A DNA stretch of 64,000 nt from Muricomes intestini (GCF_004346165.1 NZ_SLZZ01000002.1:62001-126000); one strand, 5' to 3'; positions 17,600 to 27,638 are shown, counted from the first letter of the stretch. Numbers and translations are program-made. Notes: generated by a model from the letters alone, not told the origin.

Positions 17600-18607
17600 T
17601 TATTGAGTTGCTAATCTGCGGGCCTTTGCTTCCATTCTTTCCCGTGTAACATCAAGCAGCACTGCCAGAATGATCACCAGACCTATCACAATATTCTGTA
17701 CCGCTGTGGATACACTCAGGAGCTGCAAACCATTACGGATTACAGTGATAATTAACGCACCTATCAGAGTACCGCTCATGGTTCCTTTCCCGCCCATGAA
17801 GGAAGCCCCGCCAATAATACAAGCAGCAATGGCATCCGTGTCATAAGGCTGAATCGCATTTGCCCCATTGGCAATACCGCCCCGGCCGATTAGAACTATA
17901 GCTGCCAGGGATGACATGAAGCCAGACAGCATATAGCAAAAAGTCAGGACATTGGCCGATTGAATTCCTGAAAGCCGGGCGGCCTCCGGATTCCCGCCGA
18001 CACAGTAAATAGAACGCCCCAGGGTTGTTTTAGATAAGAATACACTCATCAGCCCAAAGATTACAAGCACTAAAATAAAACTGATAGGAAATCCTCCCAA
18101 TATCGGAATCCCGGCCGGTAAGGTTGCCGACCCCAGCCAGGTCACCTGAGAGGGAAATCCCGAAACAATCTGGGAATTTACTACTAAAAGAGCTAATCCC
18201 CACAATACATTCTTCATACCTAGGGTTGAAACAAAGGGGTGAGGCAAATGCAGCCTCGTTAAAAGTGTTCCGTTGATAAATCCCACCAGTACTCCCGAAA
18301 GGATCCCCACCAAAATCATGATAAAAGGATTGGTAACACCCTTTTGTAACAGCATCCCCATCATACAGGTACAGAAAATGGCATTAGCCCCCACTGACAA
18401 ATCAATCCCGGCAGTGATCAGGCAAACCAGCATTCCGGTAGAAATCAAGGCATTTACCGAGGTCTGCTTAAAAATGTTCATGATATTCGATTGAGTTAAA
18501 AAATTCTTTGTGGCAAATGACAGGATGATACATAATACCAGCAGAGCTCCCAAGGTCCCCAATCGATCTGCAAATTTATTCTTTGACTTTAATTTTCCTT
18601 TACTCAT
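17600..18607 (-). CDS. CUT2 sugar ABC transporter permease (RbsC-like), second system
   Basis: This 335-residue hydrophobic protein has the family hallmarks LITAGIDLSVGAN and GGASFMGGKGTMSGTLIG. It is clearly related to the permease at 1415-2437 but diverged. The ATG at 18607 follows GGGGAGGAG; a TTG one codon upstream is in frame. Its first eight bases overlap the end of the ATPase gene, indicating coupled translation. It serves with the ATPase and binding protein encoded upstream, and the IolG/IolE context suggests an inositol or related cyclitol as cargo. Confidence 0.93.
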   Translation of the reverse strand: MSKGKLKSKNKFADRLGTLGALLVLCIILSFATKNFLTQSNIMNIFKQTSVNALISTGMLVCLITAGIDLSVGANAIFCTCMMGMLLQKGVTNPFIMILVGILSGVLVGFINGTLLTRLHLPHPFVSTLGMKNVLWGLALLVVNSQIVSGFPSQVTWLGSATLPAGIPILGGFPISFILVLVIFGLMSVFLSKTTLGRSIYCVGGNPEAARLSGIQSANVLTFCYMLSGFMSSLAAIVLIGRGGIANGANAIQPYDTDAIAACIIGGASFMGGKGTMSGTLIGALIITVIRNGLQLLSVSTAVQNIVIGLVIILAVLLDVTRERMEAKARRLATQ

Positions 18608-20105
18608 CAATTTCTCCTCCCCAAGCAGCTTTCATAATATCCTCCTGATTGAAGCTTTCGCTTTCCTGCGTAATTGTCGCCATGATGCGGCCCTCCCGCA
18701 TAACGATAATGCGGTCGGACATGCCCAGTATTTCCGGCATCTCTGAAGAAATCATAATCACACATTTACCGGATTTCACCAGATTATTCATTACATTGTA
18801 GACCTCCACCTTTGCCCCGACATCAATGCCTCTGGTTGGTTCATCAAAAATATAGATATCAGCATTACAATTTATCCATTTACCGATAACTACCTTTTGC
18901 TGATTCCCACCGGATAGCTGGCCTACGATTTCCTGCTGGGAAGGTGTCTTGATCCGCAGTGACTTAAGATTTTGTTCTCCGACTTCTTCCACTTTTTTAT
19001 CATCAATAAAGAGGCCTTTACAATACCCCTTTAAATTTGCCAGAATCAGATTGGTCTGAACAGTATTTCCCAGAATCAGCCCCTGCCCTTTTCGGTCTTC
19101 AGTTAAAAAGGCTATGCCGTGCCTGATTGCATGGCGGGGACTTTTGATTTTTACTTCTTTTCCGTTAATATAAATCTTTCCTCCATCAAGAGGATCTGCC
19201 CCGAAAATGGCCCTCATTAATTCGGAGCGCCCGGCACCCACCAGCCCGGCAAACCCAAGAATCTGGCCATAATAGGCTTCAAAGCTTATATCATGAAAGA
19301 CGCCGCCTTCCTCCAGATGTTCCACCTTTAAGGCACATTCCCCCTGCTCAGCCGGGTCTTTAATAAACATCTGCTCCATTGAACGGCCCACCATACCGGT
19401 AATCAGGTCGTCATTGTCAGTCTCACTGATTTTCTTAGTCCAGATATGCTCACCGTCCCGCATTACCGTTACGCTGTCACACAGTTCAAATAATTCTTCC
19501 AGCTTGTGAGAGACAAATAGAATAGCAATGTTCTGACTTTTTAGCTTGCGGCAGATTGTCATCAGCAGATCAACTTCCTTTCCGCCCAGGGAAGAAGTCG
19601 GCTCATCCATGATAATCATCTTAGCGTCAATTAAAATTGCTTTGGCAATCTCAATCATCTGCTGAACACCCATACCGAAGGTGCCGGCTGCCTTTGTGGG
19701 GTCGACATCGACCCCCAAAGACGCCATTACTTCTTTGGCCCTTTTGTTCATAGCTCCATAATCCAGCAAACCGGATTTTTTCCTGATCCATTTATTCATA
19801 AAGATATTGTCAGTAATGCTTAGCAGCTTCTCAATATTGAGCTCCTGGTAGACACATGCCACTCCGGCCGCAGCTGATTCATTGGGATTGCGAAACTTTT
19901 CTTCCTTTCCGCCTATAAAAATCTGTCCTTCTTCCGCCTGGTAGACCCCGGTTAAGACCTTAATCAGAGTAGACTTTCCTGCCCCGTTTTCACCAATTAG
20001 GCCGTGGATCTCTCCTGGCTTAATCTGAATTCCCATATTTTTGAGAGCCACTACGCCGGGAAAACGCTTGGTGACATTTTTTAGCTCTACTACATAATCA
20101 CTCAT
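18600..20105 (-). CDS. CUT2 sugar ABC transporter double ATPase (RbsA-like), second system
   Basis: This 501-residue ATPase contains two ABC cassettes. The first has Walker A GENGAGKST, a shortened signature FGMGVQQM and Walker B MIIMDEPTSSLG. The second has GLVGAGRSE, LSGGNQQKVVIGKW and IYIFDEPTRGID. AGGAGG lies six bases before the ATG at 20105; an ATG five codons earlier overlaps that site and is rejected. The gene follows the binding-protein gene by 28 bases. It energises uptake through the overlapping permease gene product. Confidence 0.94.
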   Translation of the reverse strand: MSDYVVELKNVTKRFPGVVALKNMGIQIKPGEIHGLIGENGAGKSTLIKVLTGVYQAEEGQIFIGGKEEKFRNPNESAAAGVACVYQELNIEKLLSITDNIFMNKWIRKKSGLLDYGAMNKRAKEVMASLGVDVDPTKAAGTFGMGVQQMIEIAKAILIDAKMIIMDEPTSSLGGKEVDLLMTICRKLKSQNIAILFVSHKLEELFELCDSVTVMRDGEHIWTKKISETDNDDLITGMVGRSMEQMFIKDPAEQGECALKVEHLEEGGVFHDISFEAYYGQILGFAGLVGAGRSELMRAIFGADPLDGGKIYINGKEVKIKSPRHAIRHGIAFLTEDRKGQGLILGNTVQTNLILANLKGYCKGLFIDDKKVEEVGEQNLKSLRIKTPSQQEIVGQLSGGNQQKVVIGKWINCNADIYIFDEPTRGIDVGAKVEVYNVMNNLVKSGKCVIMISSEMPEILGMSDRIIVMREGRIMATITQESESFNQEDIMKAAWGGEIDE

Positions 20106-20133
20106 TGTATTCCTCCTCATCTCGGAGTCTTAA

Positions 20134-21159
20134 CTATTGCCCCAGATAAGACTTTAAAGTATCCAGCTGTTCCTGTGCATTGTCTTTATTAACGATTGCA
20201 CTTCCGGAATCGATAAATTCATCAACCTTTCCGCCATTAATGGCTTCCACACAAATTTCAACTGCTTTGTACCCCATCTCATAAGCATTTTGGGCTATTG
20301 ACATCGTCTCCTCACCGGACAGAATTGCCTCGCATGCAGACTGAATACCGTCAAATCCGACAAAAATAGTCTTCTCATATGCTTTATTACCTGCAGCAGC
20401 CCTGGCAGCGGCAATAGCCATATCATCATTGTTGCATACAATCATGGCAATACCTTCCGGATGATTTTGCATAACAGCTTCCATGCTGGCATAGGCTTTA
20501 TCCGCAACGGCATCTGCATACTGGATTTCATCCTTAAGGAATTCACCTCCGGCTTCCGTTACCCCTTTTTCATAGCCCGTAAGCCTTGCCGTTGCCGTAG
20601 AGTCACCTTCAACCCCGGAAATAGAAATTGCTTTAAGTTCTTCCCAGCCGGCTTCTTTTGCCATTTCTACCGCTGCTTTTCCACCTTCATATGCCGCAGT
20701 CTCATTGCCGGTTCCGACAAAGGAAAGAACCTCCGGCGCATCAATAGCAGTATCAACGGCAATAATCGGCTTCTTCTCGCCTGCAATTTGTTTTACCACC
20801 ATATCTGCCTGCAGGGGTGCAATAACAAAGCCGTCATATTCGCCTGAAGCCAGGTTGGTTTCAATAATATTTAATTGTTCATCATAAGCCGTCTCCGAAG
20901 AAGCCCCCTGAACATTTACTTTAACCTCCGGGTGGTCTTTCCCATAATTTTCGCATCCTGCGACCACATAGCCCCAATATTCGGAAGCGGTGGTCTTTAA
21001 AATTACATTAACAGCTAAATCCCCGCCTTCTGCACTCTGCTCATTATTACTGTCAGCTTTTTCTCCATCACCGCCGGCACTCTTCTGATTACCGCCGCAT
21101 GCTACTAACGCTGTGCTCATCGCCATTACCATTAAGATTGCTAAAATTCTCTTTTTCAT
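20134..21159 (-). CDS. CUT2 sugar-binding lipoprotein, second system
   Basis: This 341-residue periplasmic-binding-protein homologue has a lipoprotein signal ending in LVACGG, an acidic and Asn-rich linker, then the ribose-binding fold with ASEYWGYVVAGCENYG and MIVCNNDDMAIAAARAA. It is anchored outside the cell and delivers a sugar or cyclitol to the adjacent permease. AAAGGGAG precedes the ATG. It lies 14 bases after iolG and 28 before the ATPase gene. It differs clearly from the 304-1326 protein in sequence and in gene order, so the two transporters are not a simple tandem copy. Confidence 0.93.
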   Translation of the reverse strand: MKKRILAILMVMAMSTALVACGGNQKSAGGDGEKADSNNEQSAEGGDLAVNVILKTTASEYWGYVVAGCENYGKDHPEVKVNVQGASSETAYDEQLNIIETNLASGEYDGFVIAPLQADMVVKQIAGEKKPIIAVDTAIDAPEVLSFVGTGNETAAYEGGKAAVEMAKEAGWEELKAISISGVEGDSTATARLTGYEKGVTEAGGEFLKDEIQYADAVADKAYASMEAVMQNHPEGIAMIVCNNDDMAIAAARAAAGNKAYEKTIFVGFDGIQSACEAILSGEETMSIAQNAYEMGYKAVEICVEAINGGKVDEFIDSGSAIVNKDNAQEQLDTLKSYLGQ

Positions 21160-21173
21160 CTTCTCTTCTCCCT

Positions 21174-22199
21174 TTAATTTTCCCTGAATGATAGTTTTTT
21201 CCCTGTTTCAAATGACTCTTTACACCTATAAGCTGTTTCGGAGGCCAGTGTACCGTCATAGACAGTAACACCTGGTTTACGGCCTTCTCTGATACAATTA
21301 ACAAACTCTTCCATCTCGGCTATGTAAGCATCATGCCAGCGGTACATAAAATCAGGATAACACTCCCTGCATACGCCATTTTCACTTAACACCTCAAGCA
21401 TGCTGTCTGTCCCCACCGAGCCAATTCGGAGAGTACCTTTGGTGCCGATAATTTCTGTCTCCACATTACAGCCATGGGCGGCAGCCCTGCCGGCAAATAA
21501 GAAGGCCATGGTTTCGTCTTCGTATTGGATCAGGCAGCTTACGTTATCTCCGTCGTTTAACTCTCTGTACTGGGGATAGGCAAAACAACCTCCGACCGCC
21601 CACAATTCCTTGGGCTTTTGACCGCCTGTGAACCAACTGCACAAATCGATGTCGTGAACACACATGTCCAGAAATTGGCCTCCACTGTGAGGCGCAAATT
21701 TAAGAGTGCTTTCGATAGTTGCCAGCGGATCCTGAGTATAAGCCCGTATCAAAATAATCCTGCCTATATCCCCCCGGTCAATTTTTTCTTTGGCCTTACG
21801 GTAAGAATAATCATAGCGCCTCATAAAGCCCAGCATAAATACTTGTTCCGGGTGTGCTGCCACAATCTGTTCTGCTTCCCGGCACTTTTCTACCATTGTG
21901 TCAAGGGGCTTTTCACAGAAAACATGCTTCCCGTTATCAAGGGCAGTCCGGATCTGTTTTGTGTGCAGATCTGAGGGTGAAACAATGCAGATAGCATCAA
22001 GCTCAGGGTCTTTGCACATTTGTTCGTAATCTTCATAGGTTTGTTCAACGCCCAACTGTCCGGCTACATTCCTCAGCTTTTCCTTATCTACATCACACAA
22101 TGCTTTAAGCTCTGCACCGGGAACCCTGGCAGCGATGTTTACTGCATGCTCATAGCCCAATCGCCCCAGACCGATTGAACCAATTCGGATCTTTTTCAT
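21174..22199 (-). CDS. iolG: Inositol 2-dehydrogenase-like Gfo/Idh/MocA oxidoreductase (IolG)
   Basis: This 341-residue enzyme has a Rossmann motif (RIGSIGLGRLGYEH), the EKP lysine (CEKPL) and, unlike the other two family members here, the intact Asp-x-x-x-His dyad (FLDMCVHDIDL). The expected reaction is NAD-dependent oxidation of myo-inositol or a related cyclitol to the 2-keto form, the substrate of IolE encoded at the end of the same operon. AAAGGAGG lies close to the ATG. It is the first gene of the operon. A -10-like TATACT lies about 27 bases upstream of the ATG without a good -35, as expected for an AraC-type activated promoter. Confidence 0.88.
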   Translation of the reverse strand: MKKIRIGSIGLGRLGYEHAVNIAARVPGAELKALCDVDKEKLRNVAGQLGVEQTYEDYEQMCKDPELDAICIVSPSDLHTKQIRTALDNGKHVFCEKPLDTMVEKCREAEQIVAAHPEQVFMLGFMRRYDYSYRKAKEKIDRGDIGRIILIRAYTQDPLATIESTLKFAPHSGGQFLDMCVHDIDLCSWFTGGQKPKELWAVGGCFAYPQYRELNDGDNVSCLIQYEDETMAFLFAGRAAAHGCNVETEIIGTKGTLRIGSVGTDSMLEVLSENGVCRECYPDFMYRWHDAYIAEMEEFVNCIREGRKPGVTVYDGTLASETAYRCKESFETGKKLSFREN

Positions 22200-22347
22200 C
22201 TCTTTCCTCCTTTCCCTTACTCTGGCCTCAGTATAGCAGGATAATTGTCCATTTCATATTTGGAGTTTTTTTGATTTGCGGGTATATTTTTTGGCTGCTT
22301 ACTGGAATTCAAAGTTTTTGTCTTATTTTTAGGTAATATTTTTGGGC

Positions 22348-22384
22348 AAAAAAGAACACCTACCTAAGTACATGTTCTCTTTTA
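22348..22384 (-). terminator. Terminator after the AraC-type response regulator gene
   Basis: On the minus strand AAAAGAGAACA pairs with TGTTCTTTTTT across a 14-base loop, and the second arm ends in a T run. It separates the regulator genes from the iolG operon. Confidence 0.65.
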
Positions 22385-22405
22385 AATTTATCTAGTTTGC
22401 TGACA

Positions 22406-23983
22406 TTAGTTTTTGGAAGAAGTTTGCCGGTAGCGCACCGGGCTGAGTCCCACCTGCTTTTTAAAGATTTTGGAAAAATATTGGTAATCATTAAAACCAG
22501 ACTTGGAGGCAATCTCTTTAACACTGAGACTGGTCTTTACCAGCAGCTTTCTCGCCTGGCTAATCCGTTGATTTAGCAGGAAGGCAGAAAAGCCTACGCC
22601 CATTTCCTGTGAAAAGAGATAACTTAAGTATGAAGCATTGACCCCTGCTGCCTCGGCCGCCTCACTTAACCCAATATGCTCATGATAATGCTTCCAGGCG
22701 AACTCAGCCGCCACCCGCACAGCCTCGCTGACATGTTCTGGAATCGCTGCCTTGCTGTCATCCTTCTCTTCCTCCATCAACCGATTTAGAATTTCATAGA
22801 CCTGCTGAATATTCCGAACCGGATGGTGATCATGCTTATCCTTCCCCAGCAATTCCTCCAGAGTCTGCAGCCACTGCACCACCAGCTTTCCTGCAGTTCG
22901 TTCCTCCTCAAAGGCTTTACACGCATCTAGACAAGCACTGAGGAATGCTTCTTTTCCCCTCTTATACATCAGACTCTCAGTCTGTCTCAAAAGTTTTCTG
23001 GCCTTCTCCGGCAATTCTCTGGAGACCTCTCTTTCGCCGTCATAATAAAGGATCTGCTTCTCTTCGTAAAAACCAGCTTTAAGTGCCTCCCGAGATTGTT
23101 GATAGGCCTGTCTCAGAGACTTGGCTCCCATGCAGACATCGCTTGCTCCCAATCTGAAGGAATAAGGCTCATTGCGGCAAATACGAAAGCATGAGGTGGC
23201 AGTCTGAATAAGCCGCTGCCTCATAACACTACTTTTACATTCTTCTGATAAGTCCAGGAAACAACAAAAGGTTCCCATCCCCAGATAAACAATTTCTCCG
23301 GTAAATTCTGCCGTCCCCTGGAATTTTTTCAGGGCCTCATAAAGCCTGTTGCGGAATTTCCGAAAATACTGCTCCATGTCCAGATCGAACCACTGCTCCT
23401 CATGCTCGCCTGCACCTTCCATCACTATACTGACTACCGCACAATTATAAAAAGAAAAAGGAATCCCCATATTTTGCCGCATCTCCTCGGTCTCTTTATC
23501 ACCGGTCCCCTCCGACAATGCTTTATTAAAAAAAAGAAATTCTGAATCATCACTTAATAACTCTAACCTCTTTCCTCCTGAACCTTCTGTTATCTCCGTT
23601 TGCTGGCAGTGAATTTTCTCTTTAGCCTGAAGAAGAATCGGTCTTAAAGTATCATCCTCCAATGTATTTTTAAGAACATATTCATCGGCCCCTAATTTCA
23701 TCGCTTCTTTAACATATTCAAAATCATCGTGGCAGCTAAGTGCGATAATATATGTATTTTTATCCCTGCGGCGAACCTTCCGGATCAATTCTATGCCATC
23801 CATCAAAGGCATGGTAATATCCGTTACAATCAGGTCTATTTGCTGCTCCTCCAACACCTTAAGGGCTTCTTCACCGTCTCTTACATCAGCTGCAATTTCA
23901 AATCCGGCCGCTGTCCAGGCCGGCAGGATTTTCAAATAACTCCGCACCAGATAATCATCATCAACCAATAGCGTCTTTAACAT
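22406..23983 (-). CDS. Response regulator with AraC-type DNA-binding domain (YesN-like)
   Basis: This 525-residue cytoplasmic regulator has an N-terminal receiver (TLLVDDDYLVRSYL, phosphoacceptor in LIVTDITMPLMDG, about residue 55). A long central region follows, then a C-terminal double helix-turn-helix of the AraC family (ASYLSYLFSQEMG and VKEIASKSGFNDYQYFSKIFKK). It should be phosphorylated by the kinase encoded nine bases upstream and activate sugar-uptake operons. The nearest target is the iolG operon 200 bases downstream, whose promoter lacks a good -35. The central region is the usual linker seen in YesN proteins and has no recognised fold. Confidence 0.92.
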   Translation of the reverse strand: MLKTLLVDDDYLVRSYLKILPAWTAAGFEIAADVRDGEEALKVLEEQQIDLIVTDITMPLMDGIELIRKVRRRDKNTYIIALSCHDDFEYVKEAMKLGADEYVLKNTLEDDTLRPILLQAKEKIHCQQTEITEGSGGKRLELLSDDSEFLFFNKALSEGTGDKETEEMRQNMGIPFSFYNCAVVSIVMEGAGEHEEQWFDLDMEQYFRKFRNRLYEALKKFQGTAEFTGEIVYLGMGTFCCFLDLSEECKSSVMRQRLIQTATSCFRICRNEPYSFRLGASDVCMGAKSLRQAYQQSREALKAGFYEEKQILYYDGEREVSRELPEKARKLLRQTESLMYKRGKEAFLSACLDACKAFEEERTAGKLVVQWLQTLEELLGKDKHDHHPVRNIQQVYEILNRLMEEEKDDSKAAIPEHVSEAVRVAAEFAWKHYHEHIGLSEAAEAAGVNASYLSYLFSQEMGVGFSAFLLNQRISQARKLLVKTSLSVKEIASKSGFNDYQYFSKIFKKQVGLSPVRYRQTSSKN

Positions 23984-23992
23984 CCCTTTACA

Positions 23993-25726
23993 TTACTCCT
24001 TTTCGTCATAGGCCGCCGGTAAGTAAATCATCACCGTCGTGCCCCGGTCATCGCTGACATAACGCAGTTGCGATTTTTCACCGTAATATAATTCCAGGCG
24101 ATCCCGCACGTTCGGAATTCCCACGGCAGTAAAACCCTTCGTTTTTTTTACCTTACTGTTCAAAAGTGTCCTGATCTGTTCCTTGCTCATCCCCCGGCCG
24201 TTGTCCTTAATCTCAATTTCAAGCCTTTCCCCGGAAACAACCGCTGAAATCAAGATCAGCCCATTTCCTTTTTTTATGTCAATCCCGTGCAATATGGCAT
24301 TTTCCACAATCGGCTGTAAAATCAGCCGGGGAATCAGGCAATTGCTGGCGGCAGGCTCAATATTATAAACGGTTTTTATAGTGGTATTACTCCTGAATTC
24401 CTGCAAACGTACATAATTTTGCAAAATATGTACCTCCTCCGAAACCGTCAGAAATGCCCCCTTTTTGCTGATACTGGCCTGAAGCAGTTCAACAAAGCTC
24501 TCAATGAGATCCGCCAGCTCCCTTTCCCCCTTAATGAGAGCTGCATACTTAATGGAATTTAAGGTATTATACATAAAATGGGGCGTCACCTGATACTGCA
24601 GTGCCTCTAACTCCGCATCTTTTTTTAGCCGTTCTTTTTCAATCAGTTCTTTAATTAAGAGTTCAATCTGATTAAGCATCTGGTTAAACTCTGTTGCCAG
24701 ATCCCCCATCTCATCCCGCGAAATAACCTGAGCCCTGGTAGAAAGCTCTCCTTCCGAAACATGTTTAACGGTACTTGTCAGATTCTGTACCGGCCTATAG
24801 ATGAGCCTTGCCAGATAGCTGGCTAAAATACTGGCAACAATTAAGGAAATCACTAAAATTCCTGCATAATAAAGTCTGAGTTCTGTCAAATCTCCCAATA
24901 CCGTCTCCCGGTCCACAGAAAGATATAAGGCACAGCGTGAAAAAGGGGCACGGCTATAAAAATAAATAGTCTCCTCATCAATACTTACATCCTGTGAACC
25001 CGCACCAGAATCCTTAAATTTTCCCTCCATCACCTTTACAGTTTTCGTTAAAGCCTCTCCCTGCCTGTCGTCGCCGGTTGTTATTACTTCATTTTTCTGA
25101 TCTAAGAGCATCACCTCTTTAATGGTATCATTTCTCATTTCTGAGATATAGTTATAGTAAAGGTAGCGCTCCTCTATGTTGGCACAAAGATAACCTACGG
25201 TCCCGTTATCATTAATCGGCTCCACAAAAGCCAGGTGGGGACGCCGGCCACTGATCAGATTGTTCAGCAAAAGAGGGCCCGCCTGATTCTCTGTTTCTTT
25301 AATCAGTGCCTGAATGCTGCGCCGCTCAATAACCTTTTTATACTTTGGATAAGCTTCAGAAGTTACCAGTACCTGTTCATCCGAAATAATTAAATGAAAA
25401 GAAGAAATTGCGGTATCCCGCTCATTATAGCTTTGCAGCAGACCGACCATCTCCGCCAGAGTTTTATCTTCCTTTTCCGTCGTATATTCTTTGATCTTTG
25501 CCTTAATTGCCTCATCACAGGAAGCCTCAACCAACACATGATACACTTCCTGCATTGCCTGGTCCAGGCTTTCAATAATCTGCCGGTTCTGTTGTTGATT
25601 CGACGCAATATAATTTTCTTCAATTGTTGCCGCCGATTTTACATAAAAGATCACAGTAATCCCCGAGGCCGTTATCACGGCAATCAGTAAAATCGAAACC
25701 AGTACCTTACTGCGTATGCTTCTCAA
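23993..25726 (-). CDS. YesM-family sensor histidine kinase
   Basis: This 577-residue membrane kinase has a first transmembrane helix near residues 8-28, an extracellular sensor region of about 260 residues, a second helix, and a HAMP domain. The phosphoacceptor box reads VTPHFMYNTLNSI, the N box ILQPIVENAILHG and the G box DNGRGMS. The start is probably TTG at 25726, because GGAGG lies six bases ahead. An ATG five codons upstream contains that site within its own codons. The gene overlaps the end of the binding-lipoprotein gene by 20 bases. The lipoprotein, kinase and response regulator form a three-component sugar sensor. Confidence 0.92.
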   Translation of the reverse strand: MRSIRSKVLVSILLIAVITASGITVIFYVKSAATIEENYIASNQQQNRQIIESLDQAMQEVYHVLVEASCDEAIKAKIKEYTTEKEDKTLAEMVGLLQSYNERDTAISSFHLIISDEQVLVTSEAYPKYKKVIERRSIQALIKETENQAGPLLLNNLISGRRPHLAFVEPINDNGTVGYLCANIEERYLYYNYISEMRNDTIKEVMLLDQKNEVITTGDDRQGEALTKTVKVMEGKFKDSGAGSQDVSIDEETIYFYSRAPFSRCALYLSVDRETVLGDLTELRLYYAGILVISLIVASILASYLARLIYRPVQNLTSTVKHVSEGELSTRAQVISRDEMGDLATEFNQMLNQIELLIKELIEKERLKKDAELEALQYQVTPHFMYNTLNSIKYAALIKGERELADLIESFVELLQASISKKGAFLTVSEEVHILQNYVRLQEFRSNTTIKTVYNIEPAASNCLIPRLILQPIVENAILHGIDIKKGNGLILISAVVSGERLEIEIKDNGRGMSKEQIRTLLNSKVKKTKGFTAVGIPNVRDRLELYYGEKSQLRYVSDDRGTTVMIYLPAAYDEKE

Positions 25727-26645
25727 GATAATCCTCCACATTCTCGGCCGTCAGAAATTCTGCTTCAATAATCACATTTTTTTCTTTTACCTGTCCGGTT
25801 TTGAGTGCCCTGGCATAGTTTATCGTTTTGTAACCGATATCATAGCCGGATTGTGCCACCAATCCGATAATTTGCTTGTTTTTTAAAGCATAGAGAACAT
25901 CCTCCTGGACATCAATGGTTACAATTCTAAGCCCCGCTGCCTCCGAACTTTCGATAATTCCTAATGCTGTCACCGCACTGGTGACCACCAGGCCTTTGAC
26001 TCCTGGATAATCACGCCTTAACTCTGACACCTTTTCCCCAGACATTTTAGCACCGGAATAGCCGCTTTCAATATAAGAAATCTTCATCCCGGGTACAGTT
26101 TCAATATATCTCTTAATCCCTTCAACCCGCTCTCGGTGACACATCTGATCCTGTTCTCCCGAGACAATACCAATTTCCCCCTGATAATCCAAACGTTTCG
26201 CCAGATTAGCCGCCATCTGATAGCCCGCCAGTTGATTGTCGATGCCGATATAGGCAATCTCCCCGCTTTCGAAGGCAGAATCGTAACTGATTACCGGAAT
26301 TCCCAGCTTCCTGGCTTCTCTTAAATATGCAGGTTCATTGACAGCGTCGATGGGAGAAACAGCCAGTACATCAACCCTGCGTCTGATCAGAGACGATGCC
26401 AGCTTCTCCTGGGCCTCTGCGTCCTCCTCCGAATTCGGAGCAAAAAACAATACCCGGCAATCACTTTTTTTAGCAGCCGCCTCCATCCCAGAGCGCACCG
26501 ACATCCAATATTCTGTATTGGCACACTTTGCCACGACTCCGATAATCAGCTCCCGGGGCGGCATTTCCGTTTGCGTACTCTTGCAGCTGCAAAGCGTCAG
26601 AAGCAATGCCAGTATCAAAATACTGCCTGTAATTCTTTTACCCAT
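25707..26645 (-). CDS. Sugar-binding lipoprotein of a three-component sensor
   Basis: This 312-residue lipoprotein has signal sequence and lipobox LTLCSC, followed by a ribose-binding-protein fold (AKCANTEYWMSVRSGME, RVDVLAVSPIDAV, YDIGYKTINYA). There is no transporter next to it, and the gene is coupled to a YesM-type kinase. It therefore probably presents a sugar signal to the kinase rather than feeding a permease, as in known binding-protein/kinase/regulator trios. The ATG at 26645 is taken as the start, with GAGG five bases ahead; a GTG two codons earlier is possible. Confidence 0.88.
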   Translation of the reverse strand: MGKRITGSILILALLLTLCSCKSTQTEMPPRELIIGVVAKCANTEYWMSVRSGMEAAAKKSDCRVLFFAPNSEEDAEAQEKLASSLIRRRVDVLAVSPIDAVNEPAYLREARKLGIPVISYDSAFESGEIAYIGIDNQLAGYQMAANLAKRLDYQGEIGIVSGEQDQMCHRERVEGIKRYIETVPGMKISYIESGYSGAKMSGEKVSELRRDYPGVKGLVVTSAVTALGIIESSEAAGLRIVTIDVQEDVLYALKNKQIIGLVAQSGYDIGYKTINYARALKTGQVKEKNVIIEAEFLTAENVEDYLEKHTQ

Positions 26646-26679
26646 ATCCACCTCGCAACTTCTGCTTCATAAAGATTCT

Positions 26680-27624
26680 TTAAAAAACTCTGGGCATTAC
26701 GCTCTTAAGAAAATCACAGGATTTTCTGACGCCAACCTCCAATGACATGGTCATATCTTCAATCTCCATACTGACAGGGCCATCATATCCCAGCATGCTC
26801 AATACCGACAAAAATTCTCTCCACCACTGGTCATTCTGACCATATCCAAGAACCGCATAATTCCATGCTCTTTCGCCGCATTGTTCAACCGTTCTTGTTT
26901 CCAGACCTCCATTCGCTGCAAAACGGCGTCTTTCTTTCCGGCAGTCTTTAGCATGCACATGGTAGATTGCATCTCCCCCAAGAGCCAGAGCCATCTCGAT
27001 ACCGTCTCCCCCCATAAATATTAAATGACTTGGATCAAGATTCATGCCTATCATGGGCCCGGCCGCCCTGCGCAGCCGCAGCAAAGTATCCGCATTGTAT
27101 ACACATTGTGCACCGTGATTTTCCAGCGCAATTTTTTCTATTCCAAATTCTGCGGCCTGCTTTACTGTCTTTTTCCAATAGGGGATCAATACTTCTTCCC
27201 ATTGATATTTCAACATATCCGGCATAATCGGCGGCCAGCACATTGTCACCCAATTGGGATACTTCGCATCCGGTCCGCCTCCAGGCAATCCTGACATCAT
27301 TACAACCTTTTTAATACCCAGCATTTGTGCCAGGGCAAATGTTTTTTCCACAACCTGCTGATGCAGCCTTCCTTCTTCCCTGGGATCAAGCTGGTTGCCG
27401 GAACAGTTCAAAGTTTCCAAAACAAGTCCCCGGCTATGAATAGCATCCATAAATCGTTTTCTTGCCTCCTCACTTTTTATCATCTCGTCCAGATTAAGAT
27501 GAGGAGCCGGTGACCAGTTACCGCACCCAAACTCCAGTGACTCTACGCCTATTTCAGCCGCAACATCCAGCATGTCTTCAAACGACAGTTCCTGTAACCC
27601 ATCAGTGTTCAAACATAATCTCAT
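26680..27624 (-). CDS. Sugar phosphate isomerase/epimerase family TIM-barrel protein
   Basis: This 314-residue protein has the xylose isomerase-like barrel with metal-site segments IALENHGAQCVYNA, GMNLDPSHLIFMGGD and IYHVHAKDCRKE. It is close in type to IolH/IolI and related epimerases; the exact reaction cannot be assigned. AAGGAGG precedes the ATG. It is the first intact gene of the sensor operon, 28 to 34 bases before the binding-lipoprotein gene. A copy of repeat B ends only two bases upstream of its ribosome binding site, so its promoter lies within or beyond that repeat. Confidence 0.87.
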   Translation of the reverse strand: MRLCLNTDGLQELSFEDMLDVAAEIGVESLEFGCGNWSPAPHLNLDEMIKSEEARKRFMDAIHSRGLVLETLNCSGNQLDPREEGRLHQQVVEKTFALAQMLGIKKVVMMSGLPGGGPDAKYPNWVTMCWPPIMPDMLKYQWEEVLIPYWKKTVKQAAEFGIEKIALENHGAQCVYNADTLLRLRRAAGPMIGMNLDPSHLIFMGGDGIEMALALGGDAIYHVHAKDCRKERRRFAANGGLETRTVEQCGERAWNYAVLGYGQNDQWWREFLSVLSMLGYDGPVSMEIEDMTMSLEVGVRKSCDFLKSVMPRVF

Positions 27625-27638
27625 GGTGTACCTCCTTT

